A DNA stretch of 64,000 bases from Bidens hawaiensis. Lineage: Eukaryota; Streptophyta; Magnoliopsida; Asterales; Asteraceae. The stretch is from assembly GCA_021521415.1 (NCBI GenBank), contig JAIQDT010014359.1, positions 150,403 to 214,402 on the forward strand, written 5' to 3'. Of the stretch, positions 11,087 through 23,449 are shown one piece after another. The number at the start of each line of letters is the position of its first letter. Positions within the stretch are counted from its first letter, which is position 1. Both the position numbers and the translations under genes were made by a program. The notes below the pieces were generated by a model. The model was not told the origin of the DNA and did not search any database. It saw nothing but the letters and a program-made list of their open reading frames with translations.

Positions 11087-12320
11087 GGATACTACGTCCT
11101 TCTCGATGGAGATAGGCCATCGTCAAGGTTCAGCGTTGAGCCCCTTTCCTTTTGCAGCAGTCCTAGACGAGCTGTCAAAGTCATTCCAAGAGATATTCCT
11201 GTGGTGCATGAACTTCGCAGATGATATTGTCCAGTTGCTGAGAGTAAACAAGATCTAAACAGGAGGCTAGAGGAATGGCGAGTGGCTTTAGAGAGGAAAG
11301 GCCTAAGAATTAATCGCTCTAAAACTAAATATCTCGACTGTGACTTTAGTGGGGTAAATGGCAATGAGGAGATCTAAATCACCATCGAAGGCCAAGTGGT
11401 TCCGCATACAACAAATTTCAAGTATTTAGGGTCGATTGTCCAGAGTGATGGGGGCATAGAAAGTGACGTGACCCATCGCATCCAGGTAGGTTGGTGTAGA
11501 TGGAGAGCAACTACAGGAGTTTATGCGACAAAAGGTTCCCAACTAAATTAAAGGGAAAATTTATAGGGTTGCCATTCGACCAGCGATGTTGTATAGAACA
11601 GATTGTTGGCCCATTAAGAAGGCACACACACGTAAGCTAGAGGTAATAGAGATGAGAATGTTGAGTTGGATGTGTGGGAATACAAGATCTGACCGAATAA
11701 GAAACGACGTTTTTCGGGAAAGATTAGAGGTAGCTAATATATCAGATAAAATAAGGGAAGGGAGATTGAGGTGATTTGGACAAGTGAAAACATTACAATA
11801 GAGGGCAGGAGGGATAGAGGTAGACCCAAATTGACTTAGGATGAGACGATTAGGCATGATTCAATAAACCTGCATCTTTGCGAGGATATGGTTGATGATA
11901 GGACTTCTTGGAGATGTAGGATTAATGTTAAGGACTTCTAGGGAGATGATATAGTTTTGGTTTAGATATATGTCTTAGAGTCATAACCTTACCTACTAAG
12001 TATATATTGTTTAGGTTACTATTGTTGTTTATTTTACTACCAATACTGCTATTTAATATAATTATTTTATCTACTTGTCATCTTTTTTTTCTTTTTTTTT
12101 TTTCGTTAGTACTAAATATTACACTTTTCCAATAGTCTATTTAATATTATTTGTTATTCTACTATTATGTTGCTTGTTTTTGGAGTATGGGGTTCCTTGA
12201 AAACAGCCTTTCTATTCCCAGAGATAGAGGTAAGGTTTGTCTACTTCACACCCTCCCTAGACCCTACAAATAGTTTTGCTACATGTGGGATTTACTAGAT
12301 GCGATTGTTCTTGTCGTTTT
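11087..12320 (+). pseudogene. RTE-like LINE, 3' half and tail
   Basis: Coding resumes with DTTSFSMEIGHRQGSALSPF, then the polymerase active-site box NFADDIV, which is intact at about 11213-11230. FKYLGSIVQSDGGIE, WRATTG and the late segment YRTDCWPIKKAH...MRMLSWMCGNTR follow in shifting frames with several stops. The 3' untranslated end has the CCCAGAGATAGAGGTAAGG and CCCTCCCTAGACCCTAC landmarks that I recall from plant RTE LINEs and their partner SINEs, ending with TTG-type words near 12305-12320. It is the continuation of 7012-7873. Confidence 0.85.
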
Positions 12321-13317
12321 GTAAAGAAATAACCCTAAATCCAAACACGACCATTAATATATATATGAAAGTCATTCGACACAACATGAACATGACACGT
12401 TCAATATGGTCATCCCCATGATCCAACAACTTGTTTAATAAAACGCTTACCCAAACCTCATACATATAAATCGTTCAACACGACATTTCAACTTGTGTTG
12501 GCTCAACCCGTTTACGTACTTACAGCTTAATGCGTTTTAATGTTGTGTTTCGTTACATATTAACCAAGTAAAGTTGTTATTTGAATATTATTATATATAT
12601 TAATTGGTAGACTCCTTTTGTGAGGGCATATTACTATTCATTTGTGTTGGTATATTTATTGCATGCCGTACAAGCTTTTTATGCATGATATTAACTTATC
12701 ATCCTTTGGTTGGTCTTCAATATTACAAGTGCCTTAGGATTATTAATTTTTATATTAGTAATAGCAACTAGCATTGTGATCTTCTCTTAATTTTACTATT
12801 CGTTTTTTTACAAAATTTTAAGCATTAGGTACAATGTTGTCATGCATTTTCTCTTTGTGCACATGTTTGAGTTTGATAAAAGTTACCAACAATACCAAAA
12901 GTTCAACAATATTGTTACACTTTTACCCCTCAAATTTTATACCTAGCCCCCTCAAGTTTACATATAGATTTTTTATGGCATGTTATCATTTCTTTGTTTT
13001 TTTCCCTCTTATAACTTTATAAATTTTGATGTTTTATTAAACTTATAATATACCGCGCGACAAACTTATATTTATCTACGTTTTGATGTAAAACTCATTC
13101 AAAACAGAGATGTGTTGTCGTAATGGGTAAGTCATCGAAGTGCACATACAAACCCTCAAAGCTGCTTCAAGGTTTCGATTTTTGCAGGTAATTTTTTTTC
13201 TCTTACGACTTTAAGAACATGATTTGTAGAATATTCGGATTTCCATTGCGACATCTTTGTTTTTATCAATGTTTCAATATATATGATATTAACTTTTTTC
13301 AACGTTAATGCATCACA
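12321..13317. other. Gene-poor decayed repeat DNA
   Basis: No gene is evident. 12360-12560 has repeated CGACACAAC/AACCCG words like a decayed MITE. From about 13030 the sequence (CGCGACAAACTTATATTTATC, GTTTTGATGTAAAA) is probably the body of the Helitron whose end lies at 13358, but the 5' TC end could not be placed. Confidence 0.4.
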
Positions 13318-13358
13318 GAGTGGCGGTATCGCGGCAAAGCGCGGGTCCTAAATACTAG
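13318..13358 (+). mobile_element. Putative Helitron 3' terminus
   Basis: A small hairpin (CGCG-GCAAAG-CGCG) is followed after 11 nt by CTAG at 13355-13358 and a T. That is the Helitron 3' signature: hairpin, CTRR end, host T. The element extends to the left; its 5' end is not determined. Confidence 0.55.
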
Positions 13359-15042
13359 TTAAGTTTAATTAACCGAATACATCATAGAATACAGCATAGA
13401 TGCAACAAATGATACAAAATAGGACAGACAAAAATTTACCAATAGCTATCTTATGAGCCAACATCAATTTGTTGGACTCCAATATACGGGGTTTAATTGA
13501 TGGACTCCAATATAAGGGGGTGATGGACTCCAATATAAGGGGATGTGTTACTGTCAGCGTACTATGTGCATATATTTGTTGAAGATATGTACTCACTAAA
13601 TTACAAGTACGGTGCATATATTAGACATGATAAACTTGGAGACATTGTTTTTTTCGTTTAAAGTGTTATAATTAGTTTAGATGTTTATCTTAATTAACAA
13701 CGAATCAAATGTTTTTCTCTAAAACGTGGTTTTGTTTTTATATTTTAATAATGTATATATAAAACCAAAAAAAATTAATTTTCTCAATTTTATGACATTA
13801 TTTCTTGAAAAATAGCGAAGTAGATACAAGCTACATGATTTTTTTTTTTTTATTTTAGGAAACCATATTTAGAAAAAAAATACAAAAAATAATATTTCTT
13901 AACAATTGTTTCAACAATCTTCACAAGAATTCATGATGCCTATCCTATATTTTGACTACTTCATTGCAAAATATTTCTTCAAAAGTGCTTTGCCACTTTA
14001 TTCTTGGTTTCGTTAATGTTACTAAGCTTATGATACTTTTCTGTATTCTCTATGTATGCAGTATGCACAAATTCTTTCTTCTAACTCAAGTATTGTAAGA
14101 GACGTTTTTATAGTGCAGGGAGTGGTTTAGGATGTTCAAAGAAGAAGAGTGAAAATATAGTGATTTTTCTATATAATTGAAAAATTACTGTTCCATCCTA
14201 TTAATTTTTATATATATTTAGAAAGTGATTTTCAGTAGAGAAAAGAGAAAAAAAGTAATGATAAAGGTATAAATAATATTATTTAATTGAAAAAAAAAAA
14301 ATAAAAGAAAGTGATTTTTAGTAATTTTTTGTTTGGAGTTAGAGGAATGGAAGCGAATGCCGGAACACCCCAATTTTTTTTTTAATGTTTATAAAAAGGT
14401 TTAAAACTTTTATTTACGTGAATTAGATCCCAACTTTTTCGGCAACTACTAAGTGTTGTAAGAACCCATTTATAACACCCTGAACAAATCGAACCCAAAT
14501 ACCAATTTTATAAGTTGTAGCGCCTTTAGTAATATCAGTAAAGTTCAGGGTTTAAATTGAAAACAAGGAAAAGTCAAAGATAGCGGTCTGCTACCCAATT
14601 GCTTAACGACCAGTTACTTAGCAACAAAGGAATCAATACGTGTGTGACACACAGCAAGTGACTAATCGTGAGTTTTTAATACGCATCAGGTGACTCGACG
14701 TAGTGGCTGTTAACCATCCGCCGAGACAAAATAAAACTTGCTTGTCATTTGCCTATTTATATTCGAAGAATCATACACGTTGAGGGAATCATCATAATGG
14801 TACATTATAAGATCGTTTTACCCTAACGAAGGACATCAAGGTTTTAACGCATAAATACAAGTAATCTTCGTAGATAGGTTTATTTTTGATTTTTAAGATG
14901 AGCCTAACATCAATAGCGTCTTCTTCACATATACCACGTCATGGGAAATGCTACATCTTCAAAATCTCAAAAATCATAGGATGTCTCCGGCTAGTGGCGG
15001 ATCCATAAATTATTTCCAATGTGTTCACTATTCAGGTTGGTT
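13359..15042. other. Non-coding DNA with a small tandem repeat
   Basis: I find no gene. 13471-13545 holds three copies of a 23-28 bp unit built on TGGACTCCAATATA. 14470-14560 (AACACCCTGAACAAATCG) looks like a scrap of LTR sequence but has no partner in the window. The remainder is AT-rich with homopolymer runs. Confidence 0.45.
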
Positions 15043-15225
15043 TGGTTGTTCGGATTACTTATTTTCACCAACTTATAACTTATTAAGTTTTTGAAAAAGA
15101 ATAAGGTGTTTGAGATTACTTTTGATGTGAGATGGAAAAGTTAATAAGTTATACTTTTGTAACTTATTAACTTAATGAAAAATTAAAAGGATGTAAAATA
15201 AGGAATCCCAAACACTCCCTAAGTA
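15043..15225. mobile_element. Putative MITE with imperfect terminal inverted repeats
   Basis: The left end TTGTTCGGATTACTTATTTT is matched by the reverse complement of the right end (TGTTTGGGATTCCTTATTTT), and ACTTATTAA words recur inside in both orientations. The flanks give no clean target duplication, so the superfamily (hAT or Harbinger) is open. Confidence 0.5.
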
Positions 15226-16779
15226 TAGCTGAATACTCCACTTACCAACCAACCAAACTACATTTTTGTTAGTATGGAAGAAATATAAATACTATATATT
15301 TAATATCTATGTAAATGCACATGGAAGTTGATTATTGTTATTATTATTATTATATATATATTTAATATATATATATATAATATGTATATATATATATATA
15401 AATTATTTTTGACGTCATCCGGGTCAAACACATGCCCACCCTCCTAGGTCGGTCCGACTTTGACTTGGTAAGACGTCTGGGTGGATATCCGGGCCGGGTC
15501 AGAAAACATTGCATAATACAAGTATAACCTGCATAACTTTTGAGTTTTAACAGCTGATCATTTTTAAATTGCCTTGACCCATTCTTCGTGCCACACTGCC
15601 ATGCATGTTTATATATGGATAAAATGGCCTCAAAGTTCATTCTTTTGGTCACAAGCATCATCTCATGTGCATAGCATATAGAGAATTTCTTAAATTATTT
15701 GGTCATAGAGATTTCATCTTCAGAAACCATTAATTTTATTACTTCATTATACCTTAGTAAAATATATATCGTGGCAAATAGTTGTTTAAATTTGATGACT
15801 AATGAAAATACTAGTTATATTATAAATCAAGATAATGAATACAAATATTATTAATCATTAACGTTGTCTACAACATCTTAACAACGGACATCATCAAGAT
15901 TATAATGCGTAAAATACACGGAAATAATTATTGATAGATCGACTTAATTTCATAAATGTCATCGGCACATGGACCACGTCGCAGGAACGTTACTTGTCTA
16001 ATACCATATGATGCCTTCAGCATATGCATGGTACTATGGTAGGGGCTCATTATTTTGGTTATCAGCAATAACCCCCATCAATTTGGTACAAAGGTAGGGA
16101 TGAGCATTTTGTCCTAAATGCATGTACTCGTATCCGTACCAGTACCGAGTTAGCCTATTCGGTGACGGGTGTGGTACTCATTTTTGTTGAATTTCGGTAC
16201 TTTTATAATAAGGTACGAGTACGGTACGGGTACGTCTAGTATTTTATACATGTTTGGAATATGTAGGGATTTAATTAAGATTATTCATATTTAATATATA
16301 AAATAAATTCTCCAATCATATTAATATTGAACAAGTATCAAATGCTTCTTCACTATTACACAATATAACATCAAAGAGTCAAACAAACAAACATATTATC
16401 ATTTAATGTCGGCGACCGGATTAGGGTTCTTGAAAAGATCAATATTAATGGCATGTACATATTTTTGTATTTGATATCCAATTAAAATACTGTTGTTATA
16501 TTAAAAATCACGTCAATGATAAGTTGCTTTTATGTGGCTTTTATCAATAGCATTAAGAAAAAAACGACTACAAAGTATTATGATATCTATAATGAACAAA
16601 ATTAATGCTATGAAATTAGCATAAATAAAAAATTTATAGCCTTTACAATGATGGCGAAATACGTTATAGTGTCCAATGAAACGTGTCGTGAAATGTTGTC
16701 AAGAAATATGATAAGTGACTAAAAATTGTTAACTCCGTATAATGATCATTAAAGATTTATTTTAATAAGTCGGTTGCTA
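15226..16779. other. Intergenic DNA with MITE scraps
   Basis: No convincing gene is seen. 15340-15400 is a degenerate (TA)n tract. A moderately GC-rich patch at 15410-15620 keeps a 99-residue minus-strand frame, but no domain is recognisable. 16097-16245 begins GTAGGGATGAGCA and is rich in GTACC/GGTAC words, typical of a decayed hAT-type MITE missing its right end. Confidence 0.45.
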
Positions 16780-16972
16780 TTAGTTTCTCGAACAGCAACA
16801 GCTCGAGGGCGTTTTATTATGACTCGATGCAAAGTACTTGTTCGTAACCGTGTGTGAACGAGTAAGGAAAAATAACATTTGCATCAAATACATTCACACT
16901 ACAGATATGCTATCAGATCTTATAACTAAAGGGCTCTCACCAAGATCTTTCCTAGAGTTTATGCAGATGGAT
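16780..16972 (+). pseudogene. Ty1/copia RNase H 3' end
   Basis: Shortly before the MITE the frame reads DMLSDLITKGLSPRSFLEFMQMDG, split here as DMLSDLITKGL and SPRSFLEF. This corresponds to the conserved ADPLTKGLP tail of copia RNase H. Upstream frames are disrupted. It is the end of pol of a copia element whose 3' LTR is at 18463. Two MITEs now separate the parts. Confidence 0.75.
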
Positions 16973-17472
16973 TAGGGGTGCAAACGAGCCGAGCTGCTTG
17001 CAAGCTACTCGAGACCGGCTTGTTAAAAAGCTCGATCGAGCCAAGCTCAATCGAGCCTGAGCCCGAACTCGAGCCTGAAAATAAGCTCGTTTAATAAACG
17101 AGCCCGATCCCGAGCTTCACTTATCGAGCTCAAGCCGGCTGGCGAGCCTAAACGAGCGTGCCAATTATATAATTTTTTAAAATATATATTTAATAATTAT
17201 TAATTAATATATATAATGTTATGAAAAAACAAATAAGAATAACTAAAAATAATATATATACTATTTTGTACATAAAATTAAAATAGAAAAATATATGAAA
17301 ATAATTATTATTATATAAAAAAAATAACTGATAAATGGTAAACAAGCCGAGCTCGAGCTTTGAAAATAGAGCTCGAAACGAGCTGAGCCCGAGCTCGAGT
17401 TCTGTATAAGTTAAACGAGTTGAGCTCGAGCCTAGTCGAGCTTTAGCTCGGCTCGGCTCGTTTGCATTCCTA
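16973..17472. mobile_element. hAT-type MITE, 500 bp
   Basis: The left end TAGGGGTGCAAACGAGCCGA and the right end form a near-perfect inverted repeat (right end reversed: TAGGAATGCAAACGAGCCGA). Subterminal CGAGCC/GGCTCG words are dense on both sides and the middle is AT-rich. Flanks AGATGGAT and GGATGGTT agree at 6 of 8 bases, consistent with an 8-bp hAT duplication. It inserted into the end of a copia pol gene. Confidence 0.85.
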
Positions 17473-17497
17473 GGATGGTTGTAAGTATAGTCCTTGT

Positions 17498-18145
17498 CAG
17501 GGGCGGACCCACATAGGTCCGATCGGGGTCCCGGGACACCGATGTTTTTTAAAAATTACTTAGAGACGGTATATTAAATTTTGTAAGGACCCCATAAAAA
17601 TTAATACTTGGAACCCATACTATTAGGATTGAACTGGTACAGTGGAAAGTCCCTTGTTTTACTTGTGAGAGGTTGTAGGTTCAAGCCCCACCATACTCCT
17701 TTTTTGTTGTTTTTTTAATATCCTAGTCTTAGTTATTCAGTTAGGGTATTTGTGCTTTTTGTTAGTTTCTCTCATATAGTCATTATCACCATGCAACATA
17801 TATAATGTTAACATGGATTTTGCATATTCTTTTATTATTTACCTTGTGTATGTATATTATAATTAATCATTTATTTGTGTTAGAGTTATTTTTTCATGTT
17901 TTGGTCAATTATGTAAGACCATATATATAGATTACGTTCATGTTTTTCGGGTATGAATTAAAAGTGTATGTTTCATCTAGTTTCTAATTTAGATTCTTTC
18001 TACTTACTCGTTTCCAATGACACCATAGTTCCGTGTTTTATTATGTTCCTCGCCTCGACCCGACCCGAATAACGACCGACCCGAAAAATTTTGTAAACCG
18101 AAAAAATTGGGACCCCATTGACAAAAAATCCTGGGTCCGCCACTG
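17498..18145. mobile_element. hAT-type MITE, 648 bp, TSD GTCCTTGT
   Basis: The termini are CAGGGGCGGACCCA and, reversed, CAGTGGCGGACCCA. Perfect 8-bp copies of GTCCTTGT flank the element (17490-17497 and 18146-18153). No transposase is present. It lies 25 bp from the previous MITE, in the 3' untranslated region of the copia remnant. Confidence 0.92.
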
Positions 18146-18153
18146 GTCCTTGT

Positions 18154-18462
18154 ATTATTATAATTTCCTCGATTGATTCATTTTGACAACAATAATGTTT
18201 AGTTATGTGTACATTATGATCTATAGGCTAACTCTATGCAAATTAATTACCCTTAGAGATTATTCTCATCATTATCGCATTATGCATAAATGCTTTATGT
18301 TAAGGCTTTAGTATGATTATTGGAGGTCCCAAGCTAATGACAACTGAAGTAACTGTAATTCTCTACTATTGATCTAATGTAATACTTGATGAGCCTTTAA
18401 CCTGATCTATTACTGTAGATGCATATTACTCATCATATATTGTTATCCGGCCAATGGGAGAA
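18154..18462 (+). mobile_element. Copia 3' untranslated region and purine tract
   Basis: This non-coding stretch links the copia pol end to its LTR. It finishes with CCAATGGGAGAA, a typical copia polypurine tract, at 18451-18462. Confidence 0.65.
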
Positions 18463-18790
18463 TGTTGGACAAAACTCATTTAAATGTGACCAGCCAAATA
18501 CATAAGTGGGCCCACAACTTATATGGGTTATGCGACGGACATAACTCACATATTAATATTAGGGTTTCTCTTTAATCTCACACAATAATTACATAGAATC
18601 AAAAGCACCATCACTCTTTTAAGTTATCCGTCAACATGTGACCTCCTAACGGGAACCGGACAAGAATCAATCAATGATAATGTTATTATTCTCTAAGTTC
18701 TTGATTCTTATAAGTTCTTTAATCTTGACGGTTAACTAATGTTGATGATTGAATCTATATATTAATTAGGGTGCTTGTTGTATCATAACA
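18463..18790 (+). mobile_element. Copia 3' LTR
   Basis: The segment starts TGTTGGACAAAACTC directly after the purine tract and ends ATCATAACA, giving the TGTT...AACA ends of copia LTRs. At 328 bp it is a usual length. No 5' partner occurs in the window. Confidence 0.75.
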
Positions 18791-19796
18791 GATGTCTCAG
18801 AGATATAATCAAAGGATTTATTTTAATCAAATTTAGTGTTTGTAAGTAATTTTAGTGTGTTCAATCCTAATTTAGAAAAGTGCATTAATTTACAAAGCTC
18901 TCTAAATGCGTTTCAAGCATATATATAGCAGCAGTCTGGACCGACAACTCAAGCAAGACCGACTTGAACCCATAACATACGATCTAGTTTACAATCTTGT
19001 TAAAGCAAAAGCCGGTTTTCTGATTTGCCCTATGAACAAACGTGCAAGTAACTTAGAAAAATGGTCAGACTACGAGTTGACATGTTCGAGAGTTTAATTT
19101 ATATATTATAAGCACTCTTTCTCCTCATACATCAATTCACTTGCATGGTTTGTTACTTGATCATATTTTTACTTGGTACCTAAAAACTAATCAAATTCCA
19201 TGAAATATATTTTAGACAAAGAGAAGTAAAGTGCAAAACAAAGAAGTATTACATATTAAACAACTATCATACGTGTCTATTTGCTGCAAAAAGATCATCA
19301 TTTTCTAAACGCAAAGCACACTAGCTTCGTCTAAATAGGCAGTTCCTAAGAATAAAACAAAATAAAACCCGTTAGGTTACAAAAAACACATGAATCTTGA
19401 ATTTCAATAATTCACTTTTATTTAGTGATTATGCTTTATCAACTTTCGATTACCTAAAGGTTCCAAGGGTTGAGATATTGATGTTCTTACTAAAAAATAT
19501 ATATATATCAATTTTTCTTTTAAAACACATGTATTTTGTTTCTTTTGTATTCTTAAGAGAGCGAAAAAGTTAAGAGTGAGAATCCGTTGGGAATTATTTT
19601 ACAAACAATAAGCATATATAAAGTTTGTGAGATAATCATATCACTCATCTAAAATTCGAGCATGAATATATATAACTTAACTAGAAAAAAAATACAAGTT
19701 AAAAAAGTTAGTTTTCAACCAAAAGAATTTTAAATGTGTAATGGTGTATTTTATAAAAGCCGGCCTATATAATTTCATACACAACTTAAATAATTT
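18791..19796. other. Non-coding AT-rich DNA
   Basis: Nothing beyond short chance frames is seen here. The 63-residue plus-strand frame at 18906-19097 has no recognisable motif. Confidence 0.5.
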
Positions 19797-20174
19797 TTGT
19801 TTTTACAAATATTTTTGATGGGAATGAAGTTCGTAAAAGTTAGAAAAGAGAAGAATAAGGGAAAAGGTAACTCGAAAAAAATAAATTTATTGTTTGTAGC
19901 ATGTCAGGCAGCATTGAAGGCGGCATCGGGCAAGGTTCTTAAACACAAGAAAGCTTGTTTAGAGAATCAACATGTGTTTATCCCCTTTGCCTTTGACACA
20001 TTTGGTTACTTAACTCCGGATGCCGTGGACCTTCTGAACGGAGTTCAGAAAGTCATGCATAGCAATTTATCGGCCTATAAGAACCAAAACTTTGTTTTTA
20101 GTAGGATTGGGTTTGCTATCAAAAAAGGGGTTGCGACGCAGCTTGTTGCCCGCTTACTTGCCACTTTATTGTAA
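19797..20174 (+). CDS. Small ORF, uncharacterised, probably transposon-derived
   Basis: A 125-residue frame has a basic N-terminus (KVRKEKNKGKGNSKK). Its ordered C-terminal part contains KKACLENQHVFIPFAF, DTFGYLTPDAVDLLN and VQKVMHSN, ending in AIKKGVATQLVARLLATLL. From memory, close variants recur as the C-terminal segment of multi-copy predicted plant proteins, often annotated as retroelement-related. That recollection is unverified and no catalytic motif is visible. The frame is intact, ends cleanly, and lies alone in AT-rich DNA with no obvious promoter. I lean towards a fragment of a larger mobile-element gene. Confidence 0.4.
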   Translation: MFLQIFLMGMKFVKVRKEKNKGKGNSKKINLLFVACQAALKAASGKVLKHKKACLENQHVFIPFAFDTFGYLTPDAVDLLNGVQKVMHSNLSAYKNQNFVFSRIGFAIKKGVATQLVARLLATLL

Positions 20175-21140
20175 ACCGTTTGGTTGTTTTTTTGATATTT
20201 ATGAACGATAACAGACTATTACTCAAATTTACTATTAAATTTGATATAGTTTATGGTGTAAATCATGTCGGGTTGACGACTTTAATTTATTGATTTGAGG
20301 TTGGTTAATTGATGGATCGAAATGACGAATACAAACAGACAAATCTCATGTGTAATTTAAGGAAGCCTTAGGAGCTGGATTAAAAGATTAGGGTATGTAG
20401 AATTGATAATAAACCGTTAAAAGTAAAGAATAAATTTGTTGGAATTGAAGACTTGGTGATTTGTTTAAGAAGTATAAAATTTCACTTTGAAAATAAGCAA
20501 TGAGGAAACTAAAAATCAAAGTAACAAATTTTGCATGTTAACATCTTCTAGCGTGCATAAATCTAAGATGGAAAGGGTTAAAGAAATTAAATAGATTAAA
20601 GGGTTAACCCTTAATTAATGTTAAAATCGTTTATTAAAAATGCCATTTAACTCGTTCATATCTAACTAATATATATTAAAGTAAAATATATTTTTACATG
20701 GCCTTTAATAGTCATTCATATAGGATGTCAACTAATCAATTTCCATTTATACATACTTCACCTAATTAACTAATTTTTTAATTACCATTCCTTTAATTTA
20801 ATAAAATTTTATTTTAATGATATAATTGTTAATGCATTTGTTACTACTTAATATTTGTTAATTACCTCAATTAAACCATATGACTTTTTTAAAATTATAT
20901 TATTAACAGTTTCAAATTACCACAATTGGCTGAATTTTTTTGACAGAGATATTTCGAATTTACGGGCAAAAGTGTCTAGTATAAGTTGGCTGCGTTTGGG
21001 CATAAAAATTGGAGCGTAGTTGAAAAAAATTATAGCATTTTGACATATTTTAGATTCAAGGACACGGTTTGTTATCAAACAGTTCATAATATTTAGCAAT
21101 TAATTTGCCCTAATATTATTATTATGTTTATATAAGGCTC
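20175..21140. other. Non-coding DNA
   Basis: I see no gene, terminal repeat or RNA here. The region is AT-rich with scattered poly-A and poly-T. Confidence 0.5.
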
Positions 21141-21146
21141 ATATTC

Positions 21147-21662
21147 AGTTCAGGTAAATGGTTTTTAGTAAAATTAGTTCGGCTTGAAACATGTTATGAA
21201 CGGAAAGTGTTCGGGTCAAAACAGATTGTTTCAAAAGAATATCAAATTGGTTCAGTCAGAACACACGTGTCAAAAAGGGTTATGATTCGAATAAATTTGA
21301 GTTGAATCGTGTTGTTTTAAATCATAGTATTTTCTAACTTGAAAATAAAATTCATTATTCATGTATTCTTAGTTTTATATTAATTTAAAAAGGCGGATCG
21401 GGTTCGTGTTCGGTTCAAAACAATTTTAGGTCAATGTATTTTTTAGTAAAATAAGTTTGGGTAAAAAAATTTTTCTAAAGAGTATGAGATTAGTTCGAGT
21501 CAAAACCGGCGGCTAAAAAAGTGTAATGATCAGAATGAGTTTGAGTCGAAGCGGGTTATTTTAAATGATAGTATTCTATAAAGTCAAATTCATTATTCAT
21601 GTATTTTTAGTTTTATGTTAATTTGAATGAGCGGTATGGGTTCATATTTGGTTCAAAACAAG
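21147..21662 (+). repeat. Tandem duplication, two units of about 260 bp
   Basis: Unit 1 (about 21147-21410) and unit 2 (about 21418-21662) share TTTTTAGTAAAAT, GAGTTGAATCG/GAGTCGAAGCG, TTTTAAAT(C/G)ATAGTATT and ATTCATTATTCATGTATT in the same order. They also share GGTTCAAAACAA near the end. The copies differ at many sites, so the duplication is old. No coding capacity is seen. Confidence 0.75.
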
Positions 21663-22424
21663 TATGTTGAAATAACCGACATTTTAAAATTCGATGAAAA
21701 CTTTTTCCATTGAATTATTTTCCTTTGTGAACTATTTACATTCTAATCCTTCGTCAATGTTATATTTAGTGTAATATATATTTTATTTATGATAAATTGT
21801 TATGCCTTACTAAATTGCTTGACATTATTGGTTTATTTTTAAATAATTATAAATGTTTCATATGATATATGACATATACTTCATGTTTGATTTCATATAT
21901 AACTTGTATAGAATATTTCACATATAACTTAATTGTATAAAACATATAAACATTTTTTATTGACATTATATTATTTTTCAGCTTGTGTAGTGCACAGGTT
22001 ACTAACCTAATACGAATTATATTGAGCAACATAAAGTAGACTATTTTGTGGCGTGTTGTTTTCATGTTGTAGTCCGTTAGGGCTATTTGATTCCATAGAT
22101 GACTTGCTGTCTTGCTGAATATGCGTTAAATTGTGTTACTTTTTTTTTTGAAAAGTACATAGAATTGCACTTAATTGGTTTCTCACTACTCACAAATACA
22201 CGGCTATGCCGACACATGTAATTAGCAACCTATGACAGCAATAAAACAAGGACCTTGATCCTAGTTTGTTTCATTTTCTTTCCTCAAACTTCCCTTTCAC
22301 AATAAAAGTACAAGCACCAAGTTGGTCTGCAAAAGTCAGCTTTCATGTTTTCAAACAAAACAAATGTTCGTATTTATCCATGTCAAACAAAAGGATAAAG
22401 TGTGTGTATACACACACACACACA
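21663..22424. other. Non-coding DNA ending in a CA/TA microsatellite
   Basis: No supported gene. A short GT/CA run lies at 22400-22424 immediately before the Helitron-like end. Confidence 0.5.
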
Positions 22425-22460
22425 CTAGGCGGGTGCCCGCGCCATGCAGCGGGAAACGTA
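22425..22460 (-). mobile_element. Putative Helitron 3' terminus, minus strand
   Basis: On the minus strand a hairpin with arms CCCGC and GCGGG is followed, 7 nt later, by CTAG and a T, fitting the Helitron 3' end. The element would extend rightwards on the plus strand; its other end was not found before the TA tract at 23079. Confidence 0.5.
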
Positions 22461-23095
22461 GACCTTAGTAATCATGTAGTAAGTTTATGGGTGTTCATTG
22501 TCCGGTTTGAAACCGTAAAATCGTGATTTCATAGTTAATTTTTTTCTTTAACTGTTGGCCAATTGTTTTCAATTTCCAAAGGTTATGTTTTGGTTTTCGA
22601 CGACAAAAAGTATTACTACCGGTTTAGCCTACAGTTTAATTTAAAACCATCAAAACAAGACCGCAAACACCCCTACGTACGTAAAATGTTATTTTTTTAA
22701 CTAAAAAAAATTATAACAATATGATACTCAAATTAAAGATAAAAATATGCTCGTTTTTATGGTGTAATTTTTTAAAAAAAATATTAAAGTATGAAAAAGT
22801 TATTAACGTTTAAAAATCATGGGGGTAATTGGGTTAAAAGTGAAAATTAAAATAAGATATAGGTAAAAGATTAAGAGTCATTATTGTAAATATTTTTTAA
22901 ATTTACAAATGTTAATTCTAGTTGAGAGGACAATATTGTAACTATATTAAACAAAATTGAATAACACGTGAGTTTTAATGTGAGAATGACTCTTTTGCCC
23001 TTATTCATAGTTGTACCATATGCAATATTGCTTATAAATCCCTTAAAATGAAGCGTCTTAATTTGCCCTCATCTCCTCTATATATATATATATAT

Positions 23096-23418
23096 GGTTA
23101 GGTTAGAATAAAAACCCATTTGAGTTGTGAAAACTCTAGAAACCCATTTACAACCACATGTTTTTAATTAAAGATTAAATCTTGTGGTCCACAATTAAAG
23201 TTAATAAAAAATATAAAAGTTTATTTACATTTTCTCTCTGCTGAAAACATATATAAAAATTACTAAAAAAATGTAAAAAAATGGCAAAACATTTTTTTTA
23301 TGATTTTGATATTTTGTATTAAATGTAATAACATATATTACATGTAACAAAAAAAAAAACGATGTTACATAGGGTTTTCACAGGTTTTCTCAACTCAAGA
23401 GGGTTTTCAAACTATACT

Positions 23419-23422
<4 letters not shown>
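23096..23422 (+). mobile_element. MITE family M, copy 1, between TA tracts
   Basis: This 327-bp element matches 58568-58897 along its length. Terminal inverted repeats of about 40 bp include GAGTTGTGAAAACTC on the left and its inverse on the right. It is flanked by (TA)n on both sides. It contains no coding sequence. Confidence 0.85.

Positions 23423-23449
<27 letters not shown>

Noticed and set aside
15362..15661. A 99-residue minus-strand frame in a GC-richer patch
   Set aside because: The C-terminus runs through a TA microsatellite (tyrosine/isoleucine repeats) and no motif is recognisable.
17640..17700. tRNA-like stretch (TGGTACAGTGGAAAGTC ... GTTCAAGCCCC)
   Set aside because: It has a weak A-box and a B-box-like GGTTCAAGCCC, but no acceptor stem could be paired; it is probably a decayed tRNA-derived piece within the MITE.
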